This document shows, piece after piece, positions 1-10,166 of a stretch of 64,000 nucleotides of DNA (position 1 is the first letter of the stretch; each line of letters opens with the position of its first letter). The position numbers and the translations under genes were made by a program. The stretch comes from Polyangiaceae bacterium (GTDB lineage: Bacteria > Myxococcota_A > Polyangia > Polyangiales > Polyangiaceae), in assembly GCA_009781005.1 (NCBI GenBank), contig WQYX01000005.1, positions 28,890 through 92,889 of the forward strand. Direction: 5' to 3'. Below the pieces are notes generated by a model. It was not told the DNA's origin, searched no databases, and worked only from the letters and a program-made list of their open reading frames with translations.

Positions 1-66
1 CTCGCGCCTCGAATCCCGCGCAAAACGCGCTCTCTCCTCCTCGGTCCGGAATTCAGGGACAGGCCC
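1..66. repeat. Right part of a family-2 palindromic element
   Basis: This stretch matches the right half of the complete element at 29730-29889 and ends in the same terminal sequence, GGAATTCAGGGACAGGCCC. The left half lies outside the window. It abuts the interior of a family-1 element, so the family-2 element appears to have inserted into the family-1 copy at 67-173. Seen directly by comparing the two copies. Confidence 0.75.
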
Positions 67-173
67 TAGGGCGGAGCGCGAGGAGCCCGCGTAAACGTAC
101 TTGTCGTACGTGCGCAGGCACCGCAGCGCCCAACCGACGTATCGATTTGCGCAGCAGGCTGGTAAACACGCTC
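67..173 (+). repeat. Family-1 palindromic element, interrupted copy beside recA
   Basis: It matches positions 37-143 of the family-1 elements at 40358, 44313, 51103 and 63866; the first 36 bp are replaced by the family-2 element. The right terminal arm is GGCTGGTAAACACGCTC. It is followed by TCA at 174-176, which is the complement of the recA stop codon TGA and would be the 3-bp target duplication. The centre holds the ACGTAC/GTACGT stem seen in other copies. Confidence 0.8.
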
Positions 174-1340
<1,167 letters not shown>

Positions 1341-1354
1341 GGCGATGCACCCTA

Positions 1355-1374
1355 TACTGGTTTTTTGTTCAGGT
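1355..1374 (-). promoter_or_regulatory. LexA-type SOS box upstream of recA
   Basis: The plus strand reads TACTG-N10-CAGGT, an imperfect palindrome that fits the TACTG-N10-CAGTA form of the Proteobacterial LexA box at nine of ten half-site bases. It lies 14-34 bp upstream of the recA start and overlaps the stop codon of the exporter gene (1369-1371). Position and form support SOS control of recA; binding is inferred. Confidence 0.6.
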
Positions 1375-3756
1375 CAATGAGAGTCCTCGCCGCGTCAGGC
1401 GCAGACCCGCCGGGATCACCACGAGCGCGCACACGAGACCAACCGCCGAACCGAGCGCGCCGATCTTGCCGACGTCAACGAGACCTCCGAAGCGGCACAC
1501 CACGAGCGCACCGAAACCCGCCGCGGTCGTGAGCGCCGTTGCCGACGCGAGCGGTGCCTGCTCAGCGAGCGCATCGCCGATGCCACGACGCTTGGCTGCG
1601 TCGAGGAGAAAGAGTGCTTCGTCGAGCGTGATGCCGAGCAGCACTGGGAGCACGAGCGCGTCGTAGGCATGCCACCGTGCGCCGACGAGTCGCGAGGTCA
1701 GAAGCACGATCGAAATCTCGACGACGAGAACGGCGATCGCCAGCGCAATGGCCACGGTCCGCTTGAGCGAAATGGCCAGGACGACGAACACGATGGCCAT
1801 CGCGGCGACGAGCACCCGCGGCAGATCGCGTTCGAGCGTATCTTTGAGCGAGCTCTCGAGATCCGAAAACCCCGTGAGGATCGCCTCCGGATCGGCGGCG
1901 CGGAGGGTCGCACGCGCGGCTCTGTCCTTGGCTGGATCTTGCATGAGGCGAACGTACGTGACGGCGATTGCACCCTTGTCGTCGAAGCCAAGATGGCGTC
2001 GCACAAGCCACGGCATGCCGGCAGCGCCACCGGGCAACTCGTTGGTTGCATTCATCGTCGGATGCTCGAATGCCGCGAGCGCCGGTGCAAACGCGTCAGG
2101 CGACAATCCTTCTTCCTTCAAGACGCGCGCGAGGAGCGGCACTTTCGATGGCAAGTCGAGTCTGTCGCGCTCGGCGAGGCGCATGTGCTGAGCCGCTGCA
2201 GAAGGTGCGATCGTCCCAAGCGCGTCGAAGCCCGCGATGGTGCCTTGTGCCGCGAGCGTCTCGGCAACCTCGGCGACGGCGTCCGCGCGTGCCCGCGCAC
2301 GCGCCTCGTCGCGATCGGCCGACACGACGACGAGCTGACCGCGGGTGCCCCCAAACGCCGCGTAGATCTGCTCGTAGGTTGCAAGCGCAGGTAACGTCTT
2401 CGCATCGAGTGCGACGACGCCGTGATCGAACTCGGGGATCCCGATCGCGAACGCCCCCACGACGCACGCGGCTGCAGCGGCGAGCGCAAGCCAGGATCGA
2501 CGGCGCGTCGCGGTGAGCGCGGAGATCCACGGAAGCGTCGTCGGCGCTGGGGGCGCGCCGCGTTCGAGCCATGATCCAACGAGCGGCACGACGAGCAGAA
2601 TCGCCACCGCCGTGAGCACTTCGCCGATCCCGCAGAGCACCCCGAGCTGGCGCATGCCCGCAATGTCCGACAGTCCGAGGCAGGCAAAAGCACCGCCCGA
2701 AGCAAGCGCGGCTCCGAGCGTTGGCCGCCACGTTTCGCGCAGCGCAATGGCTGCAGACGTTGCCGGTGCGTGACCCTCTCGTCGCGCCATCAAGAGGTGC
2801 CCGTAGACGTGCACTCCCGTGTCGACGCCGACGCCGATGACGACGGCAGCAAACGCGGTCGCGATGGCCGAGAGATGCGGATAGGCGACTGCCGCAACGG
2901 CGGTGGTCCAGAGTGTCCCCGCAGCAAGTGGAGGGAGCACGGCGATGAGCGCGCGCACTCTGCGGAACGTCAAGACGAATACGACCGACGCGAGGACGAG
3001 CGAGAGAACGGAGCTAATCTCGAGATCTCGGCGCATCATCGCTTCGGTCTGCGTGGCGATGACGTGACCGCCCGTGAGCGAAATACTCACGTTCGGGTGA
3101 GCTCTTCTCACGACGTCGAGCGCGGAGTCCGCTTCGTTCGTGAATCGTGCGGCCGCACCGGAATCGAACACGCGTCCTCTCGGTTCGACGACGAGCAAAC
3201 GCGCCTTCCCGTCCTCCGCAACGAACGCGCCTCCGGGCGCGGCGCGTGCGCCCGCGGTAAGCTCGATGCGCTCCTCCCACGGAATCATCGAGAGCCGCAG
3301 CGGATCGTGCGTGAGGATCGGCGCAACGTCACTCGACCCGGGCGCGAGCAAGAGCGCTCGCGTGTCACGGATACGCTTTCGCATTCCGTCCTCGGTGAGC
3401 GCTGCGCGTAGCTTGTCGCGCGCGACGGGGCCTGCCCATCGCCACGCAGACGTCGGATCAGGCGCGCCGTCCATCTCTGGCGCGGGCGGACCACTCATCA
3501 CCTGAGCCACCGACGCGCACCCTTCGAGCTTGTCCGCGGCTTCGCGGGCAGCTACTTGCAACTCAGTTGCGTTATTGCCACGCAGCAAGACGAGCGCAAC
3601 GTCGCCTCCTCCGAACACACGCGTGACGCGCGCGAGCGCGGAAGCCTCCGGTGTTGCCGGAAAAAGTTCCGTGAGATCTCGCGAGAGCTCGAGCCGCAGA
3701 ACGAGGATGATCGAGAACACCGTGAGCAGCACGGCGGCGATGCGTGCAATCTTCAC
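1369..3756 (-). CDS. RND-superfamily (MMPL-type) exporter
   Basis: An integral inner-membrane protein of 795 residues resembling predicted exporters of the RND superfamily (MMPL/hopanoid-transporter type). An N-terminal membrane helix (about residues 4-22) is followed by a periplasmic domain, a block of five helices near 248-400, a second N-terminal-like helix near 412-430, a second periplasmic domain and a second helix block near 650-790. This is the duplicated RND architecture. The helix IV region [18 protein letters not shown] carries the acidic residue typical of proton coupling. Substrate is unknown; lipids are the usual cargo. Its start overlaps the end of the CorC/CNNM gene by 4 bp (ATGA), so the two are translationally coupled. 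Confidence 0.85.
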   Translation of the reverse strand: MKIARIAAVLLTVFSIILVLRLELSRDLTELFPATPEASALARVTRVFGGGDVALVLLRGNNATELQVAAREAADKLEGCASVAQVMSGPPAPEMDGAPDPTSAWRWAGPVARDKLRAALTEDGMRKRIRDTRALLLAPGSSDVAPILTHDPLRLSMIPWEERIELTAGARAAPGGAFVAEDGKARLLVVEPRGRVFDSGAAARFTNEADSALDVVRRAHPNVSISLTGGHVIATQTEAMMRRDLEISSVLSLVLASVVFVLTFRRVRALIAVLPPLAAGTLWTTAVAAVAYPHLSAIATAFAAVVIGVGVDTGVHVYGHLLMARREGHAPATSAAIALRETWRPTLGAALASGGAFACLGLSDIAGMRQLGVLCGIGEVLTAVAILLVVPLVGSWLERGAPPAPTTLPWISALTATRRRSWLALAAAAACVVGAFAIGIPEFDHGVVALDAKTLPALATYEQIYAAFGGTRGQLVVVSADRDEARARARADAVAEVAETLAAQGTIAGFDALGTIAPSAAAQHMRLAERDRLDLPSKVPLLARVLKEEGLSPDAFAPALAAFEHPTMNATNELPGGAAGMPWLVRRHLGFDDKGAIAVTYVRLMQDPAKDRAARATLRAADPEAILTGFSDLESSLKDTLERDLPRVLVAAMAIVFVVLAISLKRTVAIALAIAVLVVEISIVLLTSRLVGARWHAYDALVLPVLLGITLDEALFLLDAAKRRGIGDALAEQAPLASATALTTAAGFGALVVCRFGGLVDVGKIGALGSAVGLVCALVVIPAGLRLTRRGLSLT

Positions 3757-5066
3757 GTTTTGCTCGAGGGCTCGATGTGCACGCGCACACCCATGATGCG
3801 ACGCCGGCTGACGCTCGTGATTTCGGCGGTGGCGTAGGGGTCGAGATCGACCCTGTCACCAACACGCGGGATACGCCCGAGGCGGTTCAGGACGACCGTC
3901 CCGACCGTTTCGGCCCACTCCTCCGGCGCAGCTTGAACGCCCGCAGGACGGAGCTCCTCCATCGACGCGCGCGCGTCGACGTCCCACGTGTTGTATTCAC
4001 CCGGCACTTCGACCAGATGTGCAGCCTCCACGTCGAGCTCGTCGCGGATCTCGCCAACGATTTCCTCGAGCAGATCCTCCATGGTGAGGATGCCGCTCGT
4101 ACCGCCATACTCGTCGACGACGACCGCGATCTGAACCTGCGAACGCTGCATCTCGCGCAGTACGTCCGAGAGGCTCTGCGCCTCCGGGACGAACAATATC
4201 TCACGGCGCAAGTTCTCGAGCGAAGGAAGCGCAGCGCTCTCGGGATCGAGCAAGAAGTCCTTGACGTAGAGATAGCCCGCGATCTCGTCGAGACTGCGGT
4301 CTCTCGTCAAGATGACGCGCGAATATTGATGCATGCGAAGTTGGGCAATCGCATCGACGCCGGTGGTTGCGACGGGGAGGCTGAAGACGTCGACACGCGG
4401 CACCATCGCGTGGCGCGCGGTGCGTTGCGCGAAACGCGAAACATGCTCGAACAGCTCCGCGCGACTTTTGCCGTTGTGGCCGCGCGCAGCGTTCGCAGCA
4501 AGGATGCCAATGAGTTCCTCTTCGGACAGCGTGCCCTCGTTCGCAGCGTCCGCGTTGAGACCCATGGTGCGCAAGATGAGGCGCGTGGCGCGCTCCAAGA
4601 TCCAGAGCAGCGGCCGAAAGATCACGTACACGAGCTGGAGCGATGGAGCGGCCCCGTAAGCGATTTTTTCCGATCGCTGAATCGCAACGAGCTTCGGAAC
4701 GAGCTCACCGAGCAGGACGTGGCTGAACGTGAGGACGGTGAACGACAGGACGACGATCGCAACATGGACGACTTCGCCCGGCTCTCTGCCGAGCAGAGAG
4801 CGCACCGCGTTGTCGACGAGCTGCTCGATTGCCGGCTGACCGATCCAGCCGAGCCCGAGACTCGCGAGCGTGACGCCGAACTGCGTGACCGACAAATAGC
4901 GATCGAGCCGCCCTACGACCGCGCGCGCCCGCCTGATGCGCGGATCTTCGCGCGGCGCTTTCTTCGTGTACGCGAGCGTGGTGCTGATCTTGACGATCGC
5001 AAATTCGGCCGCAACGAAGAAGCCATTGAGCGCGATGAAGACGACGGCGAGGAGAATCCCGACCAC
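3753..5066 (-). CDS. CorC/CNNM-family membrane protein (DUF21-CBS-CorC_HlyC)
   Basis: A 437-residue protein of the family often annotated as hemolysin C or magnesium/cobalt efflux protein. The N-terminal DUF21 membrane domain covers about residues 1-180 with at least three hydrophobic helices. Two CBS repeats follow, about 200-320, the second ending in the typical VDEYGGTSGILTMEDLLEEI stretch. The C-terminal CorC_HlyC transporter-associated domain covers about 345-435. Family knowledge suggests divalent-cation export or its regulation; toxin activity is not implied. The 4-bp overlap with the downstream exporter gene indicates a two-gene unit. Confidence 0.9.
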   Translation of the reverse strand: MVGILLAVVFIALNGFFVAAEFAIVKISTTLAYTKKAPREDPRIRRARAVVGRLDRYLSVTQFGVTLASLGLGWIGQPAIEQLVDNAVRSLLGREPGEVVHVAIVVLSFTVLTFSHVLLGELVPKLVAIQRSEKIAYGAAPSLQLVYVIFRPLLWILERATRLILRTMGLNADAANEGTLSEEELIGILAANAARGHNGKSRAELFEHVSRFAQRTARHAMVPRVDVFSLPVATTGVDAIAQLRMHQYSRVILTRDRSLDEIAGYLYVKDFLLDPESAALPSLENLRREILFVPEAQSLSDVLREMQRSQVQIAVVVDEYGGTSGILTMEDLLEEIVGEIRDELDVEAAHLVEVPGEYNTWDVDARASMEELRPAGVQAAPEEWAETVGTVVLNRLGRIPRVGDRVDLDPYATAEITSVSRRRIMGVRVHIEPSSKT

Positions 5067-5122
5067 GTTGAGCGCGCGACTCTAGCATCCATCGCTCATC
5101 GTCATGCGCGACGTGCGCTCTA

Positions 5123-7405
5123 CTACTTCATCGAGAGCGCGATGCGCGGGACACCGGCTTCCCCACGCTCGAGGAAGCCATAGCGCGCAAGGTTGCTCAT
5201 CACGCGGACCACGTAGCCGCGTGTCTCGAGGAACGGAATCATCTCGACGAACACGTCGAGCGTCTCGCCCTTGGCGTGGTTTTGCCAGCGCACGATCGCA
5301 TCGGCGCCCGCGTTGTATGCGGCCGCGGCGAGCGTCTCGTTGCCCGCAAACTTGTCGAGCAACTCGCGCAAGTAACGTGCGCCGAGCAACACGTTGTGCC
5401 CCGGGCGAACGAGCCAGCCCTCCTCGTGCGGCAAGCCTGCGGCCGTTGCCAGGACCTTCGCGGTGGCGGGCATGAGCTGCAGAAGCCCCACGGCACGCGC
5501 GGGCGAGACAGCGTCGGGATCGAACGCACTCTCCTGTCGCATCACAGCCCAAAGAAAATTCGTGTCGACGTGCGCGGTTTCGGCGGCGTTCTCGACGTGG
5601 CGTTCGTACGGCCTCGGAAATGCGCAGTCCCACGCCCAGCGGCTGTTCGGTCCCGGAGCCGTGGCGAGCAACGTCGGGGGCACCTTCAGCGAAAGCTGGT
5701 AGCGCCGCTTGGCGCGATCGAGTTCGGCGTACGCGCGGCAGAGAGCTTCGGTGCTGGGTCCTTGGGCTTTGCCAATGACAGCAGACTCGCGCTCGCGGAG
5801 GGCTTGTTCGGCGTCGGCGTCGAGACCGATGCGGTGAAGCACGTCGACCGGCGGCGGCAAAACGACGTCGAATGGTGTTGGCGGCGCACTCATCGCCGGC
5901 AGAGGATCGATGACCGGGGGCACCGGGGTCGACTCGGCTACGAGGTGCGCTCGGGCGACGAGCGCCGGCCACGTCAGCGGGTGCGCGCGCGCAACTTCGG
6001 TCCACCGCGAGAGCGCATGAAGCCTGTCGCCATCACGCAGCGCCGCGAGCGTCGCAAGGTTCGTCCACCGCGCTCGCGCGATGGGATCATCACCGCTTCC
6101 TGCGAGATCTTCGAGAAGCTTTCGCGCAATCTTGTGATCTTGCGCCATGAGGTGTGACAGCGCGCGATAGCGGTCGGCTTCGCGCTTCTCGCGGCCGCGA
6201 GGCCACTCTTCTGCGTAGCCGTCGAACGCACGCGCAGCTTCACGCCATCGGCCGGCGAGCGCGTGCGTCCGCGCGATGTGAAAGGCGGCCTGATCCGCCC
6301 ACGTCGTTTTCGGGTGCTGCCGGATCACCGATGCGAATGCGGCAAGCGCATCGGCATCGCGATCCGCGCGGGAAAACGCGCGTGCCGACAGGAATGCATC
6401 CTCGGCCGCGTGCGGACCTCCGAGGCGAGCGCACGCGCGATACGCGAGGGCTGCCTCGGTGTAGCGCGTGCGTGATTTGTACTCGATCTCCGCGCGCGCG
6501 CGGCACCGATCGATCTCGCTCAGATTGCCCTTCGCGTCTTTCGCGCTCGTGGCACGCTCGACGGTCCGCAACGCTTCGTCGGTGCGCCCCGCCTCGCCGA
6601 GCATGCGCGCCCGCGTGAGGAGATCGTCGGGGCTGAGCGTCACCCCGGGCGCGAAGTGCGCGAGCACGTCTTCGGCCGTCGTGGCGCGGCTGCTGTCGAG
6701 GGCGTGAACCGCGAGCCATTTCGCGTCGGTCGCAAGCGTGGATTCATCCGCGCCACCGTCGTTTCGGCCCGAAGTTCGTGCATCGCGGACAATACGCATG
6801 CGAAGTGCACGCGCGGCCTCTTCCTGCGTGCGCGTTCGGTTCGGCGCGCCAACGACGCGATCGCATTGCACCCGTGCGCGTGCCGTATCGCCAGCACGAT
6901 CCCAGGCTTCAGCCGCGAGGAGCCACATCGATGGTACCGGCTGCGCCGCGAACCACTCCGCAGCCTCGTCTGCAGGGCCTGCCGCGATCTGCGAGAGCGC
7001 GCGCTCTTTGGCGATGAGATCGCGAAGCAAAGGCAGCGCGTCTTCGAGTTTGTCGAGCAGCGTGATCGCGAACGCTTCCTTACCGAGCATGCGCGCGACG
7101 CGCGCACGCGCAAGACGAACTTCGGGCTTGGCTCGTTCGGCAGGGGGTAGCGCGGAGATGATCGCCTCGGCCTCCGCCCATCGTTCGGCAGCGATGGCGG
7201 AAGGCCACGGCACGTTGTCGATCGATCCCGCGTCGTTCGACACAGATTTTTCGATCGGAGCAAGTGCCGCGGACGCGTCACTCGATACTGGAGACGTTGA
7301 CGCTGCTGGATCGCTACGCGGGCAGCCCGCACACGCAGTCATGAGAAGCATGACAGACACGCAGGCAACGGCGCGTTCTCTTTTAAACAACGTGGGCGAC
7401 GGCAA
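5123..7405 (-). CDS. Soluble lytic murein transglycosylase, lipoprotein with helical repeat region
   Basis: A 760-residue predicted lipoprotein (signal region followed by LLMTAC) with a long alpha-helical TPR-like region and a C-terminal SLT (GH23) domain. The catalytic Glu is about residue 625 in RQESAFDPDA, followed by GLLQLMPATA and the AAAAYNAGADA motif, as in Slt70. It should cleave peptidoglycan glycan strands to 1,6-anhydro products at the periplasmic face of the envelope. The start overlaps the end of the methyltransferase gene by 23 bp; an internal Met at 7351 would remove the overlap but shorten the signal peptide. An ordinary cell-wall gene for this group. Confidence 0.9.
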   Translation of the reverse strand: MPSPTLFKRERAVACVSVMLLMTACAGCPRSDPAASTSPVSSDASAALAPIEKSVSNDAGSIDNVPWPSAIAAERWAEAEAIISALPPAERAKPEVRLARARVARMLGKEAFAITLLDKLEDALPLLRDLIAKERALSQIAAGPADEAAEWFAAQPVPSMWLLAAEAWDRAGDTARARVQCDRVVGAPNRTRTQEEAARALRMRIVRDARTSGRNDGGADESTLATDAKWLAVHALDSSRATTAEDVLAHFAPGVTLSPDDLLTRARMLGEAGRTDEALRTVERATSAKDAKGNLSEIDRCRARAEIEYKSRTRYTEAALAYRACARLGGPHAAEDAFLSARAFSRADRDADALAAFASVIRQHPKTTWADQAAFHIARTHALAGRWREAARAFDGYAEEWPRGREKREADRYRALSHLMAQDHKIARKLLEDLAGSGDDPIARARWTNLATLAALRDGDRLHALSRWTEVARAHPLTWPALVARAHLVAESTPVPPVIDPLPAMSAPPTPFDVVLPPPVDVLHRIGLDADAEQALRERESAVIGKAQGPSTEALCRAYAELDRAKRRYQLSLKVPPTLLATAPGPNSRWAWDCAFPRPYERHVENAAETAHVDTNFLWAVMRQESAFDPDAVSPARAVGLLQLMPATAKVLATAAGLPHEEGWLVRPGHNVLLGARYLRELLDKFAGNETLAAAAYNAGADAIVRWQNHAKGETLDVFVEMIPFLETRGYVVRVMSNLARYGFLERGEAGVPRIALSMK

Positions 7406-8645
7406 AGCCTCCTCCTCCTTCGAAACCGAACGATGCGCTCACCCCCGTCTCGTCGTCACCGCGGACGACGCGCAGAAGCCGCGGCTCGCACAGGGTCTCG
7501 CAATGATCCCCGGACTCGATCCCGATCCAACGCCGGCCCATTTTGTGCGCGACAGCGGCCGTGGTGCCGCTGCCGAGAAACGGGTCAATCACCCAATCAC
7601 CGGGCTCGCTCGCCATCGCGAGAACGCGCGCAACGAGGCGCTCGGGCTTTTTGTTGCGCGAGAAGACGACGCCGCCTTCGCGCGCGATGCCCTGGAACTT
7701 CACGTCGTCCCACACGTTGGTGATCGGCTCGACGATGACGTTTTCGCCGTCGACGCTCTGGACCTTGTCCTTCAAAAACAGGATGCGATTCCCCCCGCGC
7801 ACGATGAAGGGCGGCCTGCCTTCACGCTCGTGAACGAACACGCACGATGGTTCCGCGCGCGACCGATCCACGATCCGTTGCGCGGCGCGCGCGATGGCTT
7901 CGTAGCGCGGCTGCGCGAAACGCACGACGTGCCCAGCGTGATCGATCGCAAAGCGCTCCACGACGTGCGCGAGCTCGCGGGCGCCGAGCGCGCGCGCGGC
8001 ATCGCGCACCGATGCGTGACCGAGCTCTTTGCATGCAGCCGTGCGCAAGGGGCGAAACGTCCAGCACGCGTGCGGCGCATCCGGATTGTCGAGCCACGTG
8101 CCGTATGCTGAATCGTATCCACAACGCACGCGCACCTGCGGATGGTAGCGCCAGTTTTTTTTGTCCTTCGCGTAGGCGAGCAAAAAGTCACTGACGTGCA
8201 CGGGTCCGCGGTTTTGCGCCTTGTGCCCCGTTGGCGCGCTCCGAACGATCGTGATCGTGCTGATATGATTTTTTGCGCCGAAGACTTCGTCCATCAGGAG
8301 CGTGAGGCGCGCAAGCTCCGTGTCGTCGATCTCCACGAACACGGACCCGTCGCTGGCAAGCAGCGGAGCGAGCGCCAGAAGGCGCGATCTCATCATGCTG
8401 ACCCACGCGTCGCTCGTTCTCGAATCAGTGTATTCTGCAAACTTGCGGCCCGTATTGAACGGCGGATCGAGGTACGCACAACGAATCTTTCCGTCGAAGT
8501 TCGCTCGCAGAGCCAGAAGCGCCGCAAGATTGTCACCGTGCACGAGCAAATTCTCCGCGCCCGCATGTCCGTGGCGCCTCACGACGTGCACTCCTTCGCT
8601 CGCGCATTCGCTCACGAGATCTCGATGCGCGGTCCGCGAATCCAT
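7383..8645 (-). CDS. DNA N6-adenine/N4-cytosine methyltransferase, Mod-like, solitary
   Basis: About 420 residues from the chosen ATG; the open frame runs further upstream, but that part looks non-coding and lies inside the neighbouring kinase gene. Motif IV YLDPPFNTG is at residues 59-66 and motif I DPFLGSGTTA lies near the C-terminus. This is the beta-class order found in type III Mod subunits and related enzymes, with the target-recognition region between. No restriction subunit is adjacent: one neighbour is a transglycosylase, the other an ABC1 kinase. It is therefore probably an orphan enzyme with an epigenetic role, or a remnant. The start overlaps the end of the kinase gene by 34 bp. 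Confidence 0.85.
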   Translation of the reverse strand: MDSRTAHRDLVSECASEGVHVVRRHGHAGAENLLVHGDNLAALLALRANFDGKIRCAYLDPPFNTGRKFAEYTDSRTSDAWVSMMRSRLLALAPLLASDGSVFVEIDDTELARLTLLMDEVFGAKNHISTITIVRSAPTGHKAQNRGPVHVSDFLLAYAKDKKNWRYHPQVRVRCGYDSAYGTWLDNPDAPHACWTFRPLRTAACKELGHASVRDAARALGARELAHVVERFAIDHAGHVVRFAQPRYEAIARAAQRIVDRSRAEPSCVFVHEREGRPPFIVRGGNRILFLKDKVQSVDGENVIVEPITNVWDDVKFQGIAREGGVVFSRNKKPERLVARVLAMASEPGDWVIDPFLGSGTTAAVAHKMGRRWIGIESGDHCETLCEPRLLRVVRGDDETGVSASFGFEGGGGFAVAHVV

Positions 8646-10051
8646 GGCTCGGCGATTGTGCGAAAATTGGCTTCGCCGCCGATCCCTGCCATCACGCTCG
8701 CGAGCCCCCACTGAAGGCGGTTGATGAACGTAAAGTCCTGCGGCATGCGAACGGGACCGGGGAGACTCGGCAACAGATCGCCCTCTTTGGGCTTCATGAG
8801 CTCTTTCGAGCCGCGCACCAAGAATGCGATGGACTCGCGTGCCGTCGCGTGGGTGTGCCTGTAGTTGCCGTCGCGCGTGAGGGACTCGATCATGAGTTTC
8901 GTGTAATCCACACACATCTTGAACGACGCGGGATCCGAGTCGTCGTAACCGAGCACCTCGACGCATGCGCGCTCGAAATCATCCCAGCGCTCGTCCATCG
9001 CCGCGGTGAGGTAACGCTTCATGCCTGCAAGGAGCGGAGGCGGCAAGACCTTCACGCAGCCGTAGTCGAGGAAGGCGACCTTGCCACCTCCGAGGAAGCG
9101 GTAGTTGCCCGGGTGCGGATCGGCGTACAGCCATCCATGCTTGAAGAGTGCACGGAACATGAAGCGCCAGATCGTCTGCGCGGCGCGGCTGCGTTCCTCC
9201 TGCGTTGCGGTCGTGGAGAACGTTGCGTAGTCGACGCCCTCGATGAGTTCGGCTGTGAGCACGCGGCGTGACGAGAACGCACTCCAAGTCTTCGGCACGA
9301 CGATCTCGTCGTCACCGGCGTGCATCTTTCGAAATGCCTCGGCGTTGTCGGCCTCGCGCCGGTAGTCGAGTTCGGCGAGGAACACGGCCTTGATCTCGTC
9401 GATGGTTTCCCGCGAGTGATAGCGCCGGCCGATGGGCGCGATCATCGTCTCGAACATGGAGAGGCTCTTGAGATCATTTTCAATGGCCTTGTCGATGTCC
9501 GGATATTGAACCTTCACCGCAACGCGATCACCGCTCTTGGTAGTTGCATGATGCACCTGACCGATGCTCGCCGCGGCAAAGGGATCGGCCTCCCAGGTGG
9601 CAAAGATCTCTTCGGGAGGACCGAGCTCCTTGGTCACCATCTTCACCGCAGCCTGTCGTGATAGCGGCGGTGCCTTTGCCTGAAGCTTCTTCAGAACCTG
9701 CTGGAATTTTTCTTCGTAGCCGGGCGGGGCGAGGCCGTCGATGTACGACGCCATCTGTCCGAGCTTGAGCGGCAGCCCCTTCATCTCGCCAAGCGTCTTG
9801 AGCATGGCCTTGGCGGTTTTCTTCGCGTTGTCGATCGTGCGGCGCTGCGCTTCGAGCTCCTCTTGTTCGTCGCGACGCCGGCCCAGCGTTGCGCGCCGGA
9901 CCGCTTCGGTCGCGATGGGCAGCGCTCGCGTCGAGAGTGCGCCGAGACGCGCAAGACGCCCGAACCGAGACGTGGGAGGAGCGTCGGGCCTTCGTGACCC
10001 AAGGGACTCGCCATCATGGTCATCGTCCGGGCGCTTCGCGTCGTCCGCCAT
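8612..10051 (-). CDS. ABC1/UbiB-family protein kinase-like protein
   Basis: A 479-residue member of the ABC1 (AarF/UbiB/ADCK) family. The family signature LPLKLGQMAS (KxGQ) precedes the kinase core. The Ala-rich loop AAASIGQVHHA replaces the usual glycine loop, VAVKVQYP provides the ATP lysine, and ADPHPGNY and FLDYGCV are the catalytic and metal-binding motifs. Family members are atypical ATPases that support isoprenoid-lipid or quinone metabolism; the exact substrate is not visible here. An ATG at 10051 was preferred over a TTG 21 bp upstream. It is divergent from the PilZ gene, with a perfect 12-bp inverted repeat between them. Confidence 0.9.
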   Translation of the reverse strand: MADDAKRPDDDHDGESLGSRRPDAPPTSRFGRLARLGALSTRALPIATEAVRRATLGRRRDEQEELEAQRRTIDNAKKTAKAMLKTLGEMKGLPLKLGQMASYIDGLAPPGYEEKFQQVLKKLQAKAPPLSRQAAVKMVTKELGPPEEIFATWEADPFAAASIGQVHHATTKSGDRVAVKVQYPDIDKAIENDLKSLSMFETMIAPIGRRYHSRETIDEIKAVFLAELDYRREADNAEAFRKMHAGDDEIVVPKTWSAFSSRRVLTAELIEGVDYATFSTTATQEERSRAAQTIWRFMFRALFKHGWLYADPHPGNYRFLGGGKVAFLDYGCVKVLPPPLLAGMKRYLTAAMDERWDDFERACVEVLGYDDSDPASFKMCVDYTKLMIESLTRDGNYRHTHATARESIAFLVRGSKELMKPKEGDLLPSLPGPVRMPQDFTFINRLQWGLASVMAGIGGEANFRTIAEPWIRGPRIEIS

Positions 10052-10120
10052 CGCCACCGAATACTGCCACAAGGAATGCGGAGATGCGCCTTCGCGTGCC
10101 GCTAGGAATTTGGCCCACTC

Positions 10121-10163
10121 GAGAGTTCCTCCTTAGAGAGCGGAGTTGTCCGGAGGAACTCTC
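10121..10163. promoter_or_regulatory. Perfect 12-bp inverted repeat covering the PilZ-gene ribosome-binding site
   Basis: GAGAGTTCCTCC (10121-10132) and GGAGGAACTCTC (10152-10163) are exact reverse complements separated by 19 bp. The right arm contains the Shine-Dalgarno sequence GGAGGA of the PilZ gene (ATG at 10167). As RNA it would form a hairpin hiding the ribosome-binding site; as DNA it could be an operator between two divergent genes. Confidence 0.6.
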
Positions 10164-10166
10164 ACC

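Noticed and set aside
8646..8966. Upstream extension of the methyltransferase by 107 codons
   Set aside because: The extension lies wholly within the ABC1 kinase gene, is rich in Arg/His in the manner of a shadow frame and has no methyltransferase motif.
9541..9555. Palindrome TGCATGATGCA inside the ABC1 kinase gene (and at 50214 in the aminotransferase gene)
   Set aside because: Both lie within coding sequence at positions that encode ordinary conserved or common residues; they are probably chance and were not counted as operators.
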